Assembly (NCBI RefSeq): GCF_013410375.1
Contig: NZ_JACCFL010000001.1
Coordinates: 3,906,001 to 3,970,000 of the forward strand
Direction: 5' to 3'
Length of the DNA: 64,000 nucleotides
DNA from: Leifsonia shinshuensis
GTDB taxonomy: Bacteria; Actinomycetota; Actinomycetes; Actinomycetales; Microbacteriaceae
Shown here: piece after piece, positions 26,297-35,229 of the stretch
Numbering within the stretch: position 1 is the first letter of the stretch
How the letters are laid out: the number at the start of each line of letters is the position of its first letter
Notes under the pieces: generated by a model
What the model saw: only the letters and a program-made list of their open reading frames with translations
Database searches by the model: none
Told to the model about the DNA's origin: nothing
Position numbers and translations under genes: made by a program

Positions 26297-26866
26297 ATGC
26301 AACCCGGCGACACCAGCGTCCTGGCCCACCTCGGGGAGAACCTGCGCCGTCTGCGCCGCGACCGCTCGCTGAGCCAGGAGGCGCTCGCCCAGGCCTCGGG
26401 GATCAGCCGCCGCACCATCATCAACCTGGAGGCCGGCGAGACGAACGTCAGCCTGGTCGCCCTCGACCGCCTCGCCGGCGCGCTCGGTGCGACCTTCACC
26501 GACCTCGTCGTCGCCCACGTCGCCTCTGAGGAGCACCTCGACCCGGCGGAACTCGACGTCGCGGTGTGGCGCGGCACCGCCACCACGAGCATCGGCCGGC
26601 TCGTGGGAGCCGTCGCCGCTCGCTCGGAAGCACAGGTGCTCAGTTGGCAGCTCGCGCCGGGCGAGCGCTACGACGCCGACCCGGACCCGGCCGGATGGCA
26701 CGAGATCGCCGTCGTCCTTTCGGGTGCGGTACGGCTGCGCCTGGACGCTGGCGGGGACCTCCTCCTCCGCCACGGCGACCACGCGGTCTTCTCGAGCGCC
26801 CAGCCCTACACGTACGAGCCGGAGGGCGAGGAGGGCGCCCGCTTCCTGCGTATCGTCGTTTCCTGA
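26297..26866 (+). CDS. XRE-cupin transcriptional regulator
   Basis: The 189-residue protein joins an N-terminal XRE helix-turn-helix (LGENLRRLRRDRSLSQEALAQASGISRRTIINLEAGETN, roughly 13-52) to a C-terminal cupin (GWHEIAVVLSGAVRLRLDAG, HGDHAVFSSAQPYTYEP). This is the SutR/PuuR-like layout that senses a small metabolite. The ATG at 26297 has no ribosome site. It probably represses the divergent exporter gene and itself. Confidence 0.9.
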   Translation: MQPGDTSVLAHLGENLRRLRRDRSLSQEALAQASGISRRTIINLEAGETNVSLVALDRLAGALGATFTDLVVAHVASEEHLDPAELDVAVWRGTATTSIGRLVGAVAARSEAQVLSWQLAPGERYDADPDPAGWHEIAVVLSGAVRLRLDAGGDLLLRHGDHAVFSSAQPYTYEPEGEEGARFLRIVVS

Positions 26867-26975
26867 CGGCCGACGTTCTGCGCCGTATCCAGCCCCGACT
26901 GCGCCCCGCGAATCCGAACGCACAGCTGCCCGTCGTGGTTCCGGACGCGCCTCTACCGGCTCCGCGCCCGCCCGC

Positions 26976-28484
26976 TCATGTGCCGTGCGCGTCGGGCAGC
27001 CCTTCCGACCTCCCCAGCCGCGCGTACGCCTCCGGCTGTCTCCTCCGCAGCCGCAGCGCCCACCACACTCCGACCGCGCCCAGGACGAACAGCGGGCCGA
27101 CCAGTGCGAGGTTGATCCAGCCGGTCATCGCGGTGAGGAGGTCGAAGTTGGTCAGCATGAGCCAGAGGCCGACGGCCAGCCCCAGGCCGCCGAGCGCCGG
27201 CGCGATGAACACCCGGAAGGGCGAGTGGCCTCGACGGTCCCTCCAGAAGAACCGGATGACCGCCAGCATGCAGAGCGCCTGCAGGAAGACGATGCCCACG
27301 ATCCCGACACCGTTGGTCCAGAGCAGCAGCTGGAGGTACGGGTCGCCGCCCAGCACGAGCGTGATCAGGATGAGCAGCACCGATCCCCCGCTGACCACGA
27401 GGCTCGCCAGGTACGGCGACGCGAAGCGCGGGTGGGTCCGTGCGACCGACCGCGGCAGCATCCCGTCACGGCCGAGGGCGAACATGTAGCGCGAGGTCGC
27501 GTTGTGGAACGCGAGCGTCGCCGCGAAGATGCTGGTCAGCATCAGAATGTCCATCGTGACCTTCGCCCACGGGCCGAGGTACGAGCCTGCGAGCATGAAG
27601 TACAGGTTCTGGAAGTCGGCCGACCGCGCGTACTTCTCCAGCCCGTCCACGCCGAGCGCAGCCGTCGCGACCCAGGTGATGAACCCGTAGAAGAGCGGGA
27701 GGAACGCGACCGCGAGGTACGTCGCGCGCGGCACCGTCCGGGCCGGCCGTTTCGCCTCCTCCGAGTAGATCGCGGTGCTCTCGAAGCCGAGGAAGGCTCC
27801 CAGCGCCAGCACGAACATTCCGCCGGAGGCCGGGTTGAAGACGTTGGCGGGTGCGAACGGCTCCGCGCTGAAGTTCTTCGCGCCGTCGGTCGCGAGCACC
27901 GCGACCGCGAGGACGACGAGGATCAGCACCTCCAGCCCCATCAGCACGCCGAGCAATCGGGCGCCGACCGTGATCTGCCGATAGCCGAGGACGCCGACGG
28001 CTGCGGCGCCGGCCAGCGCGAACACCGACCAGTGGATGTCGGCCCCCGTCAGATCCTTGATCGAGCTGTTCGCGTAGAAGCCGAGGAAGCCGAAGAAACC
28101 GAAGCAGATCAGTGCGTACGAGACGAGCGCGACGATCGCGCTCCCCGCGCCTGCCGGGCGGCCGAGGCCCTTCCCGATGAACGCGTAGAACGCTCCGGCG
28201 CTGCGGACGTGCTGCGAGAACGCGGTCAGCCCGGCGGCGCAGAGCAGGTACACCACTCCGGAGAACACGTACGCCCCCGGCGCCCCGATCCCGCCGAGGT
28301 TGAAGGCGAGCGGTGCGGCGCCGGCCATGACCGCGAGCGGCGCCGCCGCCGCGACCACGAAGAACACGATGTCGGTGACGCCGAGGGACCCGCCCTTGAG
28401 GGCGCCGGTCGTGGCGGCGCCGGTCTGCGCCGCCGCTGGCGCCTGCCGCACCTCGGCGCCCGGCGCCGTCGTCTCGCCGCTCAC
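26976..28484 (-). CDS. APC-superfamily permease next to an amidase
   Basis: The 502-residue protein has about 12 helices and landmarks shared with the other two APC permeases in the window: AAAAPLAVMAGAAPLAF, LGFESTAIYSEEAKRPARTVPRATY, and FHNATSRYMFALGRDGMLP. GTG 28484 overlaps the amidase stop (GTGA), so the pair is one operon; the much longer frame upstream is a shadow of the amidase gene. It probably imports the amide or amine used by that enzyme. Confidence 0.9.
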   Translation of the reverse strand: MSGETTAPGAEVRQAPAAAQTGAATTGALKGGSLGVTDIVFFVVAAAAPLAVMAGAAPLAFNLGGIGAPGAYVFSGVVYLLCAAGLTAFSQHVRSAGAFYAFIGKGLGRPAGAGSAIVALVSYALICFGFFGFLGFYANSSIKDLTGADIHWSVFALAGAAAVGVLGYRQITVGARLLGVLMGLEVLILVVLAVAVLATDGAKNFSAEPFAPANVFNPASGGMFVLALGAFLGFESTAIYSEEAKRPARTVPRATYLAVAFLPLFYGFITWVATAALGVDGLEKYARSADFQNLYFMLAGSYLGPWAKVTMDILMLTSIFAATLAFHNATSRYMFALGRDGMLPRSVARTHPRFASPYLASLVVSGGSVLLILITLVLGGDPYLQLLLWTNGVGIVGIVFLQALCMLAVIRFFWRDRRGHSPFRVFIAPALGGLGLAVGLWLMLTNFDLLTAMTGWINLALVGPLFVLGAVGVWWALRLRRRQPEAYARLGRSEGLPDAHGT

Positions 28485-29905
28485 AGGGCCGGCCACCAGT
28501 CCGGGTTCGAGGTGAGCGCGAGCTCGGCCTCGGCGGCGGCGCCGATCCGGAAGACCGTGGGGTCGTCGTAGGTGCGACCGACGACCTGCACGCCGGTGGG
28601 GACGCCGTTGGCGGCGCGTCCCGACGGGACGGCGAGTACGGGCACGCGGCCGACGACGTTGAATGGGAGCGTCATCAGCTGGGAGAACACCTCGGCGCTG
28701 TCGGTGCAAGCCGCGTCCGCGGGCATCCCGGTGTTCGCGATGGTCGGGCAGACCAGTGCGTCGTACCGGTCGAGCACCGCGCCGAGCGGGCGGTAGAACC
28801 CGGTCTCGGCCGCCAACCCCTCGGCGAAGCTCCCCGCGCTCGAAGCGGCCTCGATGAAGGCGCGCGTGTAGGGCATGAGCTGGGCGACGCGCGCAGGATC
28901 CTCCTCGCCGACGCTCTCGATGAACGGACCCATGATGCCGCCGAAGTGCGCCCAGGCGATCTCGAGCACCTTCTCCGGCGTCCACGGGAGGTCGACCTCC
29001 TCGACCACTGCACCGGCAGCCCGCAAGGCATCGGCGAATGCGGTGGTGTTCGCGACGACCTCGGCGGTCGGCGCGTAACCGCCGAGCGTGTACGACAGGG
29101 CGATCCGCATCCCGGTCAGGTCGGTCACCTCGCCGCTGACCCGCACGGTGGGGCGCAGGGAGGCCTGGTCGCCGGACCACGGCCCCGCGATGACATTCTG
29201 CAGCAGGGCGGTGTCGGCCACGCTGCGAGCCATCGGGCCGTCGGCGCAGTAGGTGTCCTGGTTGAACGGCGAGAGGCCGGGAATGCGGCCGAAGGGCGCT
29301 TTGAAGCCGACGACGCCGCAGTACGACGACGGAATGCGGATCGAGCCGCCGATGTCGGAGCCGGTGGCGAGGACCGTCTCCCCCGCCGCCAGCACCGCAC
29401 CCGACCCACCGGACGATCCACCGGGGGTCATCGCGATGTTGTGCGGGTTGCGGGTGATGCCCCACAGGGCGGTGTGCGTGACCGGTGCGCAGCAGAACTC
29501 GGGGGTCGTGGTGCGGCCGTGGACCACGGCGCCGCTCGCCAGGATGCGGGAGATGATCGGGTGGGTCTCGTCGGCGATCCGCCCCTGCTCCAGGAGGGAC
29601 CCCTCCTCGGAGAGCCGACCGGCGATCGGCTGCTCCTCTTTGAGCATGAGCGGGATGCCCTCCAGCTCGCGAGCGGTGCCGTTGCGGTAGCGCGCCTCGG
29701 ATTCGCGCGCCGCCTCGTACGCGTCGTCGAGGAGTTCCTCGGTGACGGCCCCGACGACCGGCTCGACGGCGCGGGTGCGTGCGACGACGGCGTCCAGCAG
29801 TTCCACGGGCGAGAGCTCGCCGCTTCGGAACAGCGCCACGGCGTCGGTCGCAGTCAGATGGTGGAGGCTCATGGATCGCCGCTCACGGGTGGATTCCTGC
29901 GTCAA
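28481..29905 (-). CDS. amidase-signature family amidase
   Basis: The 474-residue protein has the Ser-cisSer-Lys triad of the family: Lys in PLMLKEEQPIAG, the Gly/Ser segment MTPGGSSGGSGAVLAAG, and the nucleophile in GSDIGGSIRIPSSYCGVVGFK. TTG at 29905 was chosen because AAGGAG lies 9 bases upstream; an internal ATG (29872) has no such site. It hydrolyses a carboxamide to acid and ammonia. It is divergent from a TetR gene across tandem palindromes, so amide supply probably controls it. Confidence 0.9.
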   Translation of the reverse strand: MTQESTRERRSMSLHHLTATDAVALFRSGELSPVELLDAVVARTRAVEPVVGAVTEELLDDAYEAARESEARYRNGTARELEGIPLMLKEEQPIAGRLSEEGSLLEQGRIADETHPIISRILASGAVVHGRTTTPEFCCAPVTHTALWGITRNPHNIAMTPGGSSGGSGAVLAAGETVLATGSDIGGSIRIPSSYCGVVGFKAPFGRIPGLSPFNQDTYCADGPMARSVADTALLQNVIAGPWSGDQASLRPTVRVSGEVTDLTGMRIALSYTLGGYAPTAEVVANTTAFADALRAAGAVVEEVDLPWTPEKVLEIAWAHFGGIMGPFIESVGEEDPARVAQLMPYTRAFIEAASSAGSFAEGLAAETGFYRPLGAVLDRYDALVCPTIANTGMPADAACTDSAEVFSQLMTLPFNVVGRVPVLAVPSGRAANGVPTGVQVVGRTYDDPTVFRIGAAAEAELALTSNPDWWPAL

Positions 29906-29930
29906 GAGATATCGCTCCTTTGCGAACCTT

Positions 29931-29955
29931 GGTACTAAGTACCGTACTAAGTACG
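29931..29955. promoter_or_regulatory. tandem TetR operators
   Basis: GGTACTAAGTACC (29931-29943) and CGTACTAAGTACG (29943-29955) are two near-perfect palindromes sharing one base and the core GTACTAAGTAC. They lie between the divergent amidase and TetR genes and are strong operator candidates for the TetR protein. Confidence 0.75.
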
Positions 29956-29973
29956 ATCTATTACCCTACTTCC

Positions 29974-30624
29974 ATGGCCCCACGTCAAGCGCCCCGTGCT
30001 CGAGACCCGCGCCCGCGTGGGTCGCTGGACCGTCGCACCGTCGCAGCGACCGCCATCGACGTGATCGAGGAGCACGGGATCGACAGCCTCACCATGCGTG
30101 CCCTCGCCTCGGAGCTCGACTGCGGCACGATGACCCTCTACAGCCACGTACGCAACCGCGACGACCTGATCGTCGCCATCCTCGAGCGGCTGATCGAGGA
30201 GCTGGACGTCGTCGCCCACACGTCCCATGCCGATGACGGCTGGCGCGACGTCCTGGTCCGCCTCTTCGGCGCCTACCGCGAACTCGCCGAACGCCACCCC
30301 CACGCGTTCGAGCTCCTCGCCCTGGCCCCCTACGACGCCGAGCCGGTCGCCTCCCACCTCGAGTCGGTGCTCGCCAGCCTCGAACGCGCGGGACTGTCGC
30401 CCGACGACGCCCGGCGGGTCCTGGGCATCTCCGACGCTTTCGCGACAGGCTTCCTGGTCGTCCGGGCACGCACGACGACCCGCCCTGGCGCTGTGGCCGG
30501 CGCCTCCACCCCGCTCGGAGACCTGCGCTCGGTCGGCATGTACGAGCGCGGCATCGAGGCGATCCTCGCGGGGATCGAGGGGACACTCACCGGCGTGACG
30601 ACGGACCACCGCTCCAGCATCTGA
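29974..30624 (+). CDS. TetR-family transcriptional regulator
   Basis: The 216-residue protein has an N-terminal TetR DNA-binding domain (VAATAIDVIEEHGIDSLTMR, then ASELDCGTMTLYSHVRNRDDL) and a helical ligand domain. It resembles the TetR/AcrR members with a TetR_C-like part. The ATG at 29974 is the first start after the operators. It very likely represses the divergent amidase-permease operon. The gene ends 15 bases before a hairpin duplicated from the tRNA-Met locus, which can serve as its terminator. Confidence 0.9.
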   Translation: MAPRQAPRARDPRPRGSLDRRTVAATAIDVIEEHGIDSLTMRALASELDCGTMTLYSHVRNRDDLIVAILERLIEELDVVAHTSHADDGWRDVLVRLFGAYRELAERHPHAFELLALAPYDAEPVASHLESVLASLERAGLSPDDARRVLGISDAFATGFLVVRARTTTRPGAVAGASTPLGDLRSVGMYERGIEAILAGIEGTLTGVTTDHRSSI

Positions 30625-30639
30625 CGGATCACACGAAAG

Positions 30640-30666
30640 AACGGCGGCTGATCATCAGCCGCCGTT
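30640..30666. terminator. duplicated hairpin terminator downstream of the TetR gene
   Basis: A perfect 12-bp stem with a 3-base loop, identical to the one after tRNA-Met (35203-35229). On the + strand it follows the TetR stop by 15 bases; on the - strand it follows the amidohydrolase gene and the tRNA fragment. Confidence 0.85.
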
Positions 30667-30724
30667 CCCCGTGTTTTCACGCTATGTAGCGAGGGCGGGA
30701 CTCGAACCCGCGACACCCCGATCA
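30640..30724. repeat. left copy of an 85-bp direct repeat: tRNA-Met 3' half plus terminator (att-like site)
   Basis: Bases 30640-30717 match 35203-35280 at 77 of 78 positions, with weaker identity for about seven more bases. The copy holds the tRNA terminator hairpin (30640-30666) and a 36-base fragment equal to the 3' end of the tRNA-Met gene up to the anticodon loop (30687-30722). The fragment lacks the 5' half, so it cannot make a tRNA. Its end touches the stop codon of the neighbouring amidohydrolase gene. This is the arrangement left by site-specific integration into a tRNA gene. Confidence 0.9.
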
Positions 30725-32374
30725 GCCGGCGTCGACGGTCGACGCGGGGCTGACGGACGGCCGGCCGCCGACCACGGTCAGGATCACAGGGGACTCCGCG
30801 AAAGCGTCTGGATCGGTGGTGAGCGGGTTGAGCGCCCACACGGTCAGGTCCGCGGGCAGCCCCGGCTCGATCCGACCTCCCGGTTCGCCGACGCTGCGCC
30901 AGTACTCGCTCGTATAGCCCTCGACGGCCGCCCGCGCGCTCAGCGACTGGTCGGGGCGGACGGGCTCGACCTCCTCGCGTCCGGCGGGGCGGCGCAGCTG
31001 GGCGGCCGCGACGACGCCGCGTGGGTCGTACGGCGCGATCGGCCAGTCGGAGCCCAGGGTGAGGATGGCGCCGCGGTCGCGGAGGTCGCGGGTGCGCCAC
31101 GCCCGGTCGGCGCGTTCGTCGCCGAGCCGCTGCGACCAGTTGTCGGTGTGGTCGGCGCGCGTGTACAGCGTGCAGTGGGTGGGCTGCATGCTGGCCGCGG
31201 CGCCCGACGCGATGATCTCGTCGAGCACCTCGTCGGGCAGCGTCTCGATGTGCTCGATGCGGTGCTGCACGTCGCTCGCAGGCAGCGCCGACAGCGTCTC
31301 GGCCACGAACGCGATGCCCTTGTCGCCGATCGCGTGCGTCGTGGTCGGGATGCCGTGCTCGTGGAAGAAGCGCACGGCCTCCCGGTACTCGGCCGGGTCG
31401 AGCCAGATGGACTGGGTGGACTCGCCCTTGGTGTCCGGCTCGAAGAGCCACGCGGTGCCGTTGTCGATGGTGCCGTCGATCATCAGCTTGACGCCGCGCA
31501 CGTACCAGCGGCGGCCGGCCAGCTCCTGGAACCGCAGGTGGCGCTCGAGGTCCTCGCGCGTGAAGCCCGGGAACACCGACGGCGAGATGCGCAGGCGGAT
31601 CGGGAGGTCCTGCCGACGCTCCAGCTCCTCCAGCAGATCGAACGAGTCCGCTGCCATGAGGTCGAGCATCTGGCCGGCGACGATGCCGGTCGCGGCCATC
31701 CCGCCGAGCAGGTCGGCGAGCTGCTGCACCCGGTCGTCGAAGGTCAGCTCGGGGACGTGCGAGAGCACCAGGTCCTGCGCCGAGAACTCGTAGAGCATCC
31801 CGTTCGGCCGGCCGTCTGCGTCGAGCCCGAGCGCGGACGCGTCGGAGAAGACCTCGTCGCCCCGCACGCCGGCCGCCTCGATCGCGGCGGCCGAGGCGAG
31901 CGCCGAGTGGCCGTCGAACAGGGTGATGAACAGCTTGCGGCCTCCGTCGATGCCGGTCAGCAGATCGTTGCCGAACTCGCGGCCGCCGAACGCCGCTGGG
32001 TCGAGACCCCAGGCGAGGATCCAGTCCTCGTCAGCCGGGCGCTCGGGGACGTAGGCGGCGATGGTGCTTCGCACGGCCTCCCGCTCGGTGATCCCCGAGA
32101 GGTCGAGGCCGCGCGTGAGCTGCAGCCCCATGATCGGGTGGATGTGGGCGTCGACGAAGCCGGCGCTCACCGTGGCGTCGCCGACGTCGAGGACCTCGGC
32201 AGCGGCGGCGGGCCAGCCCGCGGCATGCGCACCGGCCTCGGAGGCGATGCCGACGATGATCCCGTCGCGGACGGCGATCGCGGTGCGCTCCGGGGACCTC
32301 CCCGATGCGGAGGCGATGACCTCGGGCGTGAGCACCGTGTCGGCGATCAGGAGCAAGTCGATCGTGTCGGTCAT
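30722..32374 (-). CDS. amidohydrolase family 3 (YtcJ-like) metal-dependent hydrolase
   Basis: The 550-residue protein has the family layout: VSAGFVDAHIHPIMG with the HxH metal pair, VKLMIDGTIDNGTAWL with the bridging residue region, TTHAIGDKGIAFV, HRIEHIETLP and GSDWPIAPYDPR. YtcJ-like enzymes hydrolyse amides or carbamates, with mostly unknown substrates. ATG 32374 overlaps the permease stop (ATGA) and has AAGGAGG 6 bases before it. The stop codon lies exactly where the att-like repeat begins, so the gene ends at the island border yet appears complete. Confidence 0.9.
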   Translation of the reverse strand: MTDTIDLLLIADTVLTPEVIASASGRSPERTAIAVRDGIIVGIASEAGAHAAGWPAAAAEVLDVGDATVSAGFVDAHIHPIMGLQLTRGLDLSGITEREAVRSTIAAYVPERPADEDWILAWGLDPAAFGGREFGNDLLTGIDGGRKLFITLFDGHSALASAAAIEAAGVRGDEVFSDASALGLDADGRPNGMLYEFSAQDLVLSHVPELTFDDRVQQLADLLGGMAATGIVAGQMLDLMAADSFDLLEELERRQDLPIRLRISPSVFPGFTREDLERHLRFQELAGRRWYVRGVKLMIDGTIDNGTAWLFEPDTKGESTQSIWLDPAEYREAVRFFHEHGIPTTTHAIGDKGIAFVAETLSALPASDVQHRIEHIETLPDEVLDEIIASGAAASMQPTHCTLYTRADHTDNWSQRLGDERADRAWRTRDLRDRGAILTLGSDWPIAPYDPRGVVAAAQLRRPAGREEVEPVRPDQSLSARAAVEGYTSEYWRSVGEPGGRIEPGLPADLTVWALNPLTTDPDAFAESPVILTVVGGRPSVSPASTVDAG

Positions 32375-33894
32375 CGCTGCCCTCCTTCGGCGACCCCGTC
32401 GCCCGAGACGGCGTCGCCCGCTGTGTCCAGGCTCGCAGGAACGACCTCCGCTCCTCCGATCCGGGCGAAGACGTCCGGTCGCGTGCGCTTCCACACCGTG
32501 GCGAGCACGACTCCGACGAGGAACACGATCGGGATGGTGGCGAGCACGATCCCGTCGACGACCGGGCCGCCCGCGGTCAGCAGGTCGAGGTCGGCGCACA
32601 GCAGGTACAGCACGACGGTCATCGCGACGAGAGCGACGATCGCGGACGGCATGACATACCACTTGCGTGCGACCTCGCGGTGCCGGACGAAGTAGACGAT
32701 GACCGCGGCGCAGGTCAGCGCCTGGAGGACGATGATCCCGATCACTCCGGGGCTGTTCACCCAGAGGAGCAGCTGCAGATAGGGGTCGCCGTTCACGATC
32801 GCGAAGAAGATCACGACCACCAGCGCCAGCACGGTCTGGAAGGCGCCCGCAGCCGCCGGCGAGCCGAAGCGGTTGGTGCGGTGCAACGCGTGCGGGAGGG
32901 CCCCGTCGCGGGCGAGCGCGAACGTGTAGCGGTTGATCGCGTTGTGGAACGCCAGCTGCGAGGCGTACACGCTGCTGAGGATGAGGATGTACATCGTCAG
33001 CTCGGCCCACGGGCCGAGGTAGCGGCCGGCCTGCTGGAAGACGAGCCCGGCGGTGTCCTTGCCCGCGGCCGCCTGCACGTGGCTCTCGCCGACCGCGATG
33101 ACGATCGCCCAGACCACGAACCCGTAGAACACCGCCATGAACGCCACAGAGATGTAGGTCGCGCGCGGGATGGTGCGGTGCGGCTCGCGGGCCTCCTCGC
33201 GATAGAGCGCCGTCGACTCGAAGCCCATGAAGGCCGCGAACCCGAAGCCGAGGATGCCGAACATGCCCGGCGCCAGGAAGGCGTTCGGCGAGAAGGTGCC
33301 GAACGTGACGCCTTCCGCCCCGCCGTGCAGGAGCACCGCGACGGCGAAGACGACGAGGATCAGGGCCTCCAGGCTCAGCAGGACACCGAGGACCTTCGCG
33401 CCGACGTCGACACCGCGGTAGGCGACGGCGAACACGGCGAGGATGCCGACGAGGGCGATCGCCCACCACGGCACGTCGATGCCGAACTCGGTCTTCAGCA
33501 GGTCGTGCCCTTGCGCACCCATCAGCCCGTAGAGCCCGATCTGGAGGGCGTTGTACGAGAACAGGGCGACGAACGACGAGCCGAGGCCCACCCGCTTGCC
33601 GAGCGCCTCCGTGATGTAGGTGTAGAAGCCGCCGAGCGCCCGGACGTGCCGCGTCATCGCCATGAAGGCGATCGCGAAGATGCCGAGGATCACGCCGGCG
33701 AACGTGTAGACCAGCGGCGCCCCCACGCCGCCGATCAGGATCGCCAGCGGGGCGACCCCGGCGACGATGGTGAGCGGGGCGGCGGCCGAGATCACCATGA
33801 AGACGATCCCTCCGGTGCCGAGGGCGTTGCGGCGGAGGGCTTCGGTGGGCGGTGCTGCCGCCGCCTGCGGCTGGTTGTCTTTCGTGAGTTCCAT
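32371..33894 (-). CDS. APC-superfamily permease inside the tRNA-Met island
   Basis: The 507-residue, 12-helix protein shares family landmarks with its two paralogs here (AAAPLTIVAGVAPLAI, MGFESTALYREEAREPHRTIP, FHNAINRYTFALARDGALP). AAAGGAG lies before ATG 33894. It is the first gene of a two-gene operon with the amidohydrolase, and probably imports the compound that enzyme hydrolyses. LacI-type sites precede it. Confidence 0.9.
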   Translation of the reverse strand: MELTKDNQPQAAAAPPTEALRRNALGTGGIVFMVISAAAPLTIVAGVAPLAILIGGVGAPLVYTFAGVILGIFAIAFMAMTRHVRALGGFYTYITEALGKRVGLGSSFVALFSYNALQIGLYGLMGAQGHDLLKTEFGIDVPWWAIALVGILAVFAVAYRGVDVGAKVLGVLLSLEALILVVFAVAVLLHGGAEGVTFGTFSPNAFLAPGMFGILGFGFAAFMGFESTALYREEAREPHRTIPRATYISVAFMAVFYGFVVWAIVIAVGESHVQAAAGKDTAGLVFQQAGRYLGPWAELTMYILILSSVYASQLAFHNAINRYTFALARDGALPHALHRTNRFGSPAAAGAFQTVLALVVVIFFAIVNGDPYLQLLLWVNSPGVIGIIVLQALTCAAVIVYFVRHREVARKWYVMPSAIVALVAMTVVLYLLCADLDLLTAGGPVVDGIVLATIPIVFLVGVVLATVWKRTRPDVFARIGGAEVVPASLDTAGDAVSGDGVAEGGQR

Positions 33895-34011
33895 TGTGCC
33901 CGGCTCCTTTGCTCGAGACGACGCGGTTCGGGGATAGCGGGCGTTCCGTGACGGCTCTTGTCGAGGTGTGTGTGGCTCCGACGCTAAGCGGGGAGTGTTT
34001 CCGACGTGTCA

Positions 34012-34080
34012 CGAATCGCGATCGATTTCGTGAAGACTAATCGATTCACCACACGAAAAACAAGATGCCTAATCGATTTC
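34012..34080. promoter_or_regulatory. three AATCGATT-type sites, candidate LacI operators
   Basis: The gap between the lacI-like gene and the permease gene contains AATCGATT at 34039-34046 and 34071-34078, and GATCGATT at 34020-34027 inside a longer imperfect palindrome (34012-34030). LacI-family regulators bind such short palindromes with a central CG. They are well placed to control the permease-amidohydrolase operon. Confidence 0.55.
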
Positions 34081-34091
34081 TCGATGCGAAA

Positions 34092-35102
34092 TCAGTGGTC
34101 CTGCGCGATGCCCTGCGTCGACTCCCGCTCGATGAGGTCGATCGGGACGGGGACGCGACGTCCCGCCGGCTCTCCGTCGAGGGCCGCGATCAGGGCTTCC
34201 ATGCACCGGATGCCCATCTCCCGAGGGTGCAGGTCGAGGGAGGTGACCGTGGGCTGCATCACGCTCAGCGCGTCCGAGTCGACATAGCTGGCGACGAGAA
34301 CGTCCCGGCCTGGGACGAGCCCGGCCGCGCGGATCGCCTCCACCGCCACGATCGCCACGCCCTCCGGGGCCGAGATGATCGCGTCGGGCCGGCCAGGGCC
34401 GGCCAGCAGGTCGTCCAGCTCACGCCGGACTACCTCCATCGGAGCGTCGAACCAGCTGAGCACCCGCCGCTCGGGGATGCCGCGCTCGGCGCACCAGGCG
34501 GCGTATCCGCGCGCCATGTCGCGCCCCCACGCCATCGACGGGTCCGGGAGCATCACAGCCGGATGGCGGCTGCCCCGCTCCCACACGTGATCGAGCAGTC
34601 GCCGCATCGCGGAATCGTGGTCGCCGTAGACCACGGCGAACGGCTCCGGCGTACCCGCGGGAGGGTCCTCGCCCGTGACGACCGGCTTCGGCCCGGCGAG
34701 CAGACGCTCGGTCAGAGGGTCGCCGTCGACCGGGTCGATGATGAGGAATCCGTCCAGTTGATCGGTGATCCCCGGCTGGGCGAATGCCGGAGGGAGAAGC
34801 GTGACCAGCATTCCGGCCTCTTTGGCCCGCTCGACCGCGCCGAAGGCGACGTCCATGTAGTAGCGGAAGCTCAGCGTCAGGTCGGGAACGCTGAGGCCGA
34901 CGGTTCCCGTGCGCGCCGTCCGGAGGCCGCGCGCGATCAGGTTCACCGAGTACTCGAGCTCGGCGGCGACCTCCCGGACACGCTGGCGCGTCTCGTCCGA
35001 CATGCGGCCTTTTCCGCTCAGCGCCTGGGAGGCGGTGGCGCGTGATACGCCGGCGCGGTCCGCCACGTCCTGCAGCGTCACCGTGCGCGTGTCGGTCCCC
35101 AT
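34092..35102 (-). CDS. LacI-family transcriptional regulator
   Basis: The 336-residue protein has the LacI headpiece (TLQDVADRAGVSRATASQAL, hinge VNLIARGLRTARTGTVGL) and a periplasmic-binding-like sensor domain (DALSVMQPTVTSLDLHPREMG). ATG 35102 is favoured over the adjoining GTG because TAGACT ends 6 bases before it, the leaderless pattern seen elsewhere in the window; no ribosome site is present. It lies upstream of the permease-amidohydrolase pair on the same strand and likely represses it. Confidence 0.92.
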   Translation of the reverse strand: MGTDTRTVTLQDVADRAGVSRATASQALSGKGRMSDETRQRVREVAAELEYSVNLIARGLRTARTGTVGLSVPDLTLSFRYYMDVAFGAVERAKEAGMLVTLLPPAFAQPGITDQLDGFLIIDPVDGDPLTERLLAGPKPVVTGEDPPAGTPEPFAVVYGDHDSAMRRLLDHVWERGSRHPAVMLPDPSMAWGRDMARGYAAWCAERGIPERRVLSWFDAPMEVVRRELDDLLAGPGRPDAIISAPEGVAIVAVEAIRAAGLVPGRDVLVASYVDSDALSVMQPTVTSLDLHPREMGIRCMEALIAALDGEPAGRRVPVPIDLIERESTQGIAQDH

Positions 35103-35202
35103 CACGCCAGTCTAAGAGGCGCGGCGGATGCGACCGCCGAACTGATGCGGAGGAGTCTCCGAAGGCACGACGTCAGGGAAGGGGAAAGGAACACAACGAG
35201 AA

Positions 35203-35229
35203 AACGGCGGCTGATCATCAGCCGCCGTT
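35203..35229 (-). terminator. terminator of the tRNA-Thr/tRNA-Met transcript
   Basis: A perfect 12-bp inverted repeat with a 3-base loop lies 20 bases past the tRNA-Met 3' end on the - strand and is followed by TTTTCTC. This is the original of the copy at 30640. Confidence 0.88.

Noticed and set aside
30687..30722. Second tRNA-Met gene
   Set aside because: Only the 3' half up to the anticodon loop is present and no 5' acceptor or D arm follows, so it is the duplicated att-like fragment, not a tRNA.
32374..34012. Extension of the amidohydrolase to a 1,096-residue fusion with upstream sequence
   Set aside because: The extra part is an out-of-frame shadow of the permease; ATG 32374 has AAGGAGG at good spacing and an ATGA overlap.
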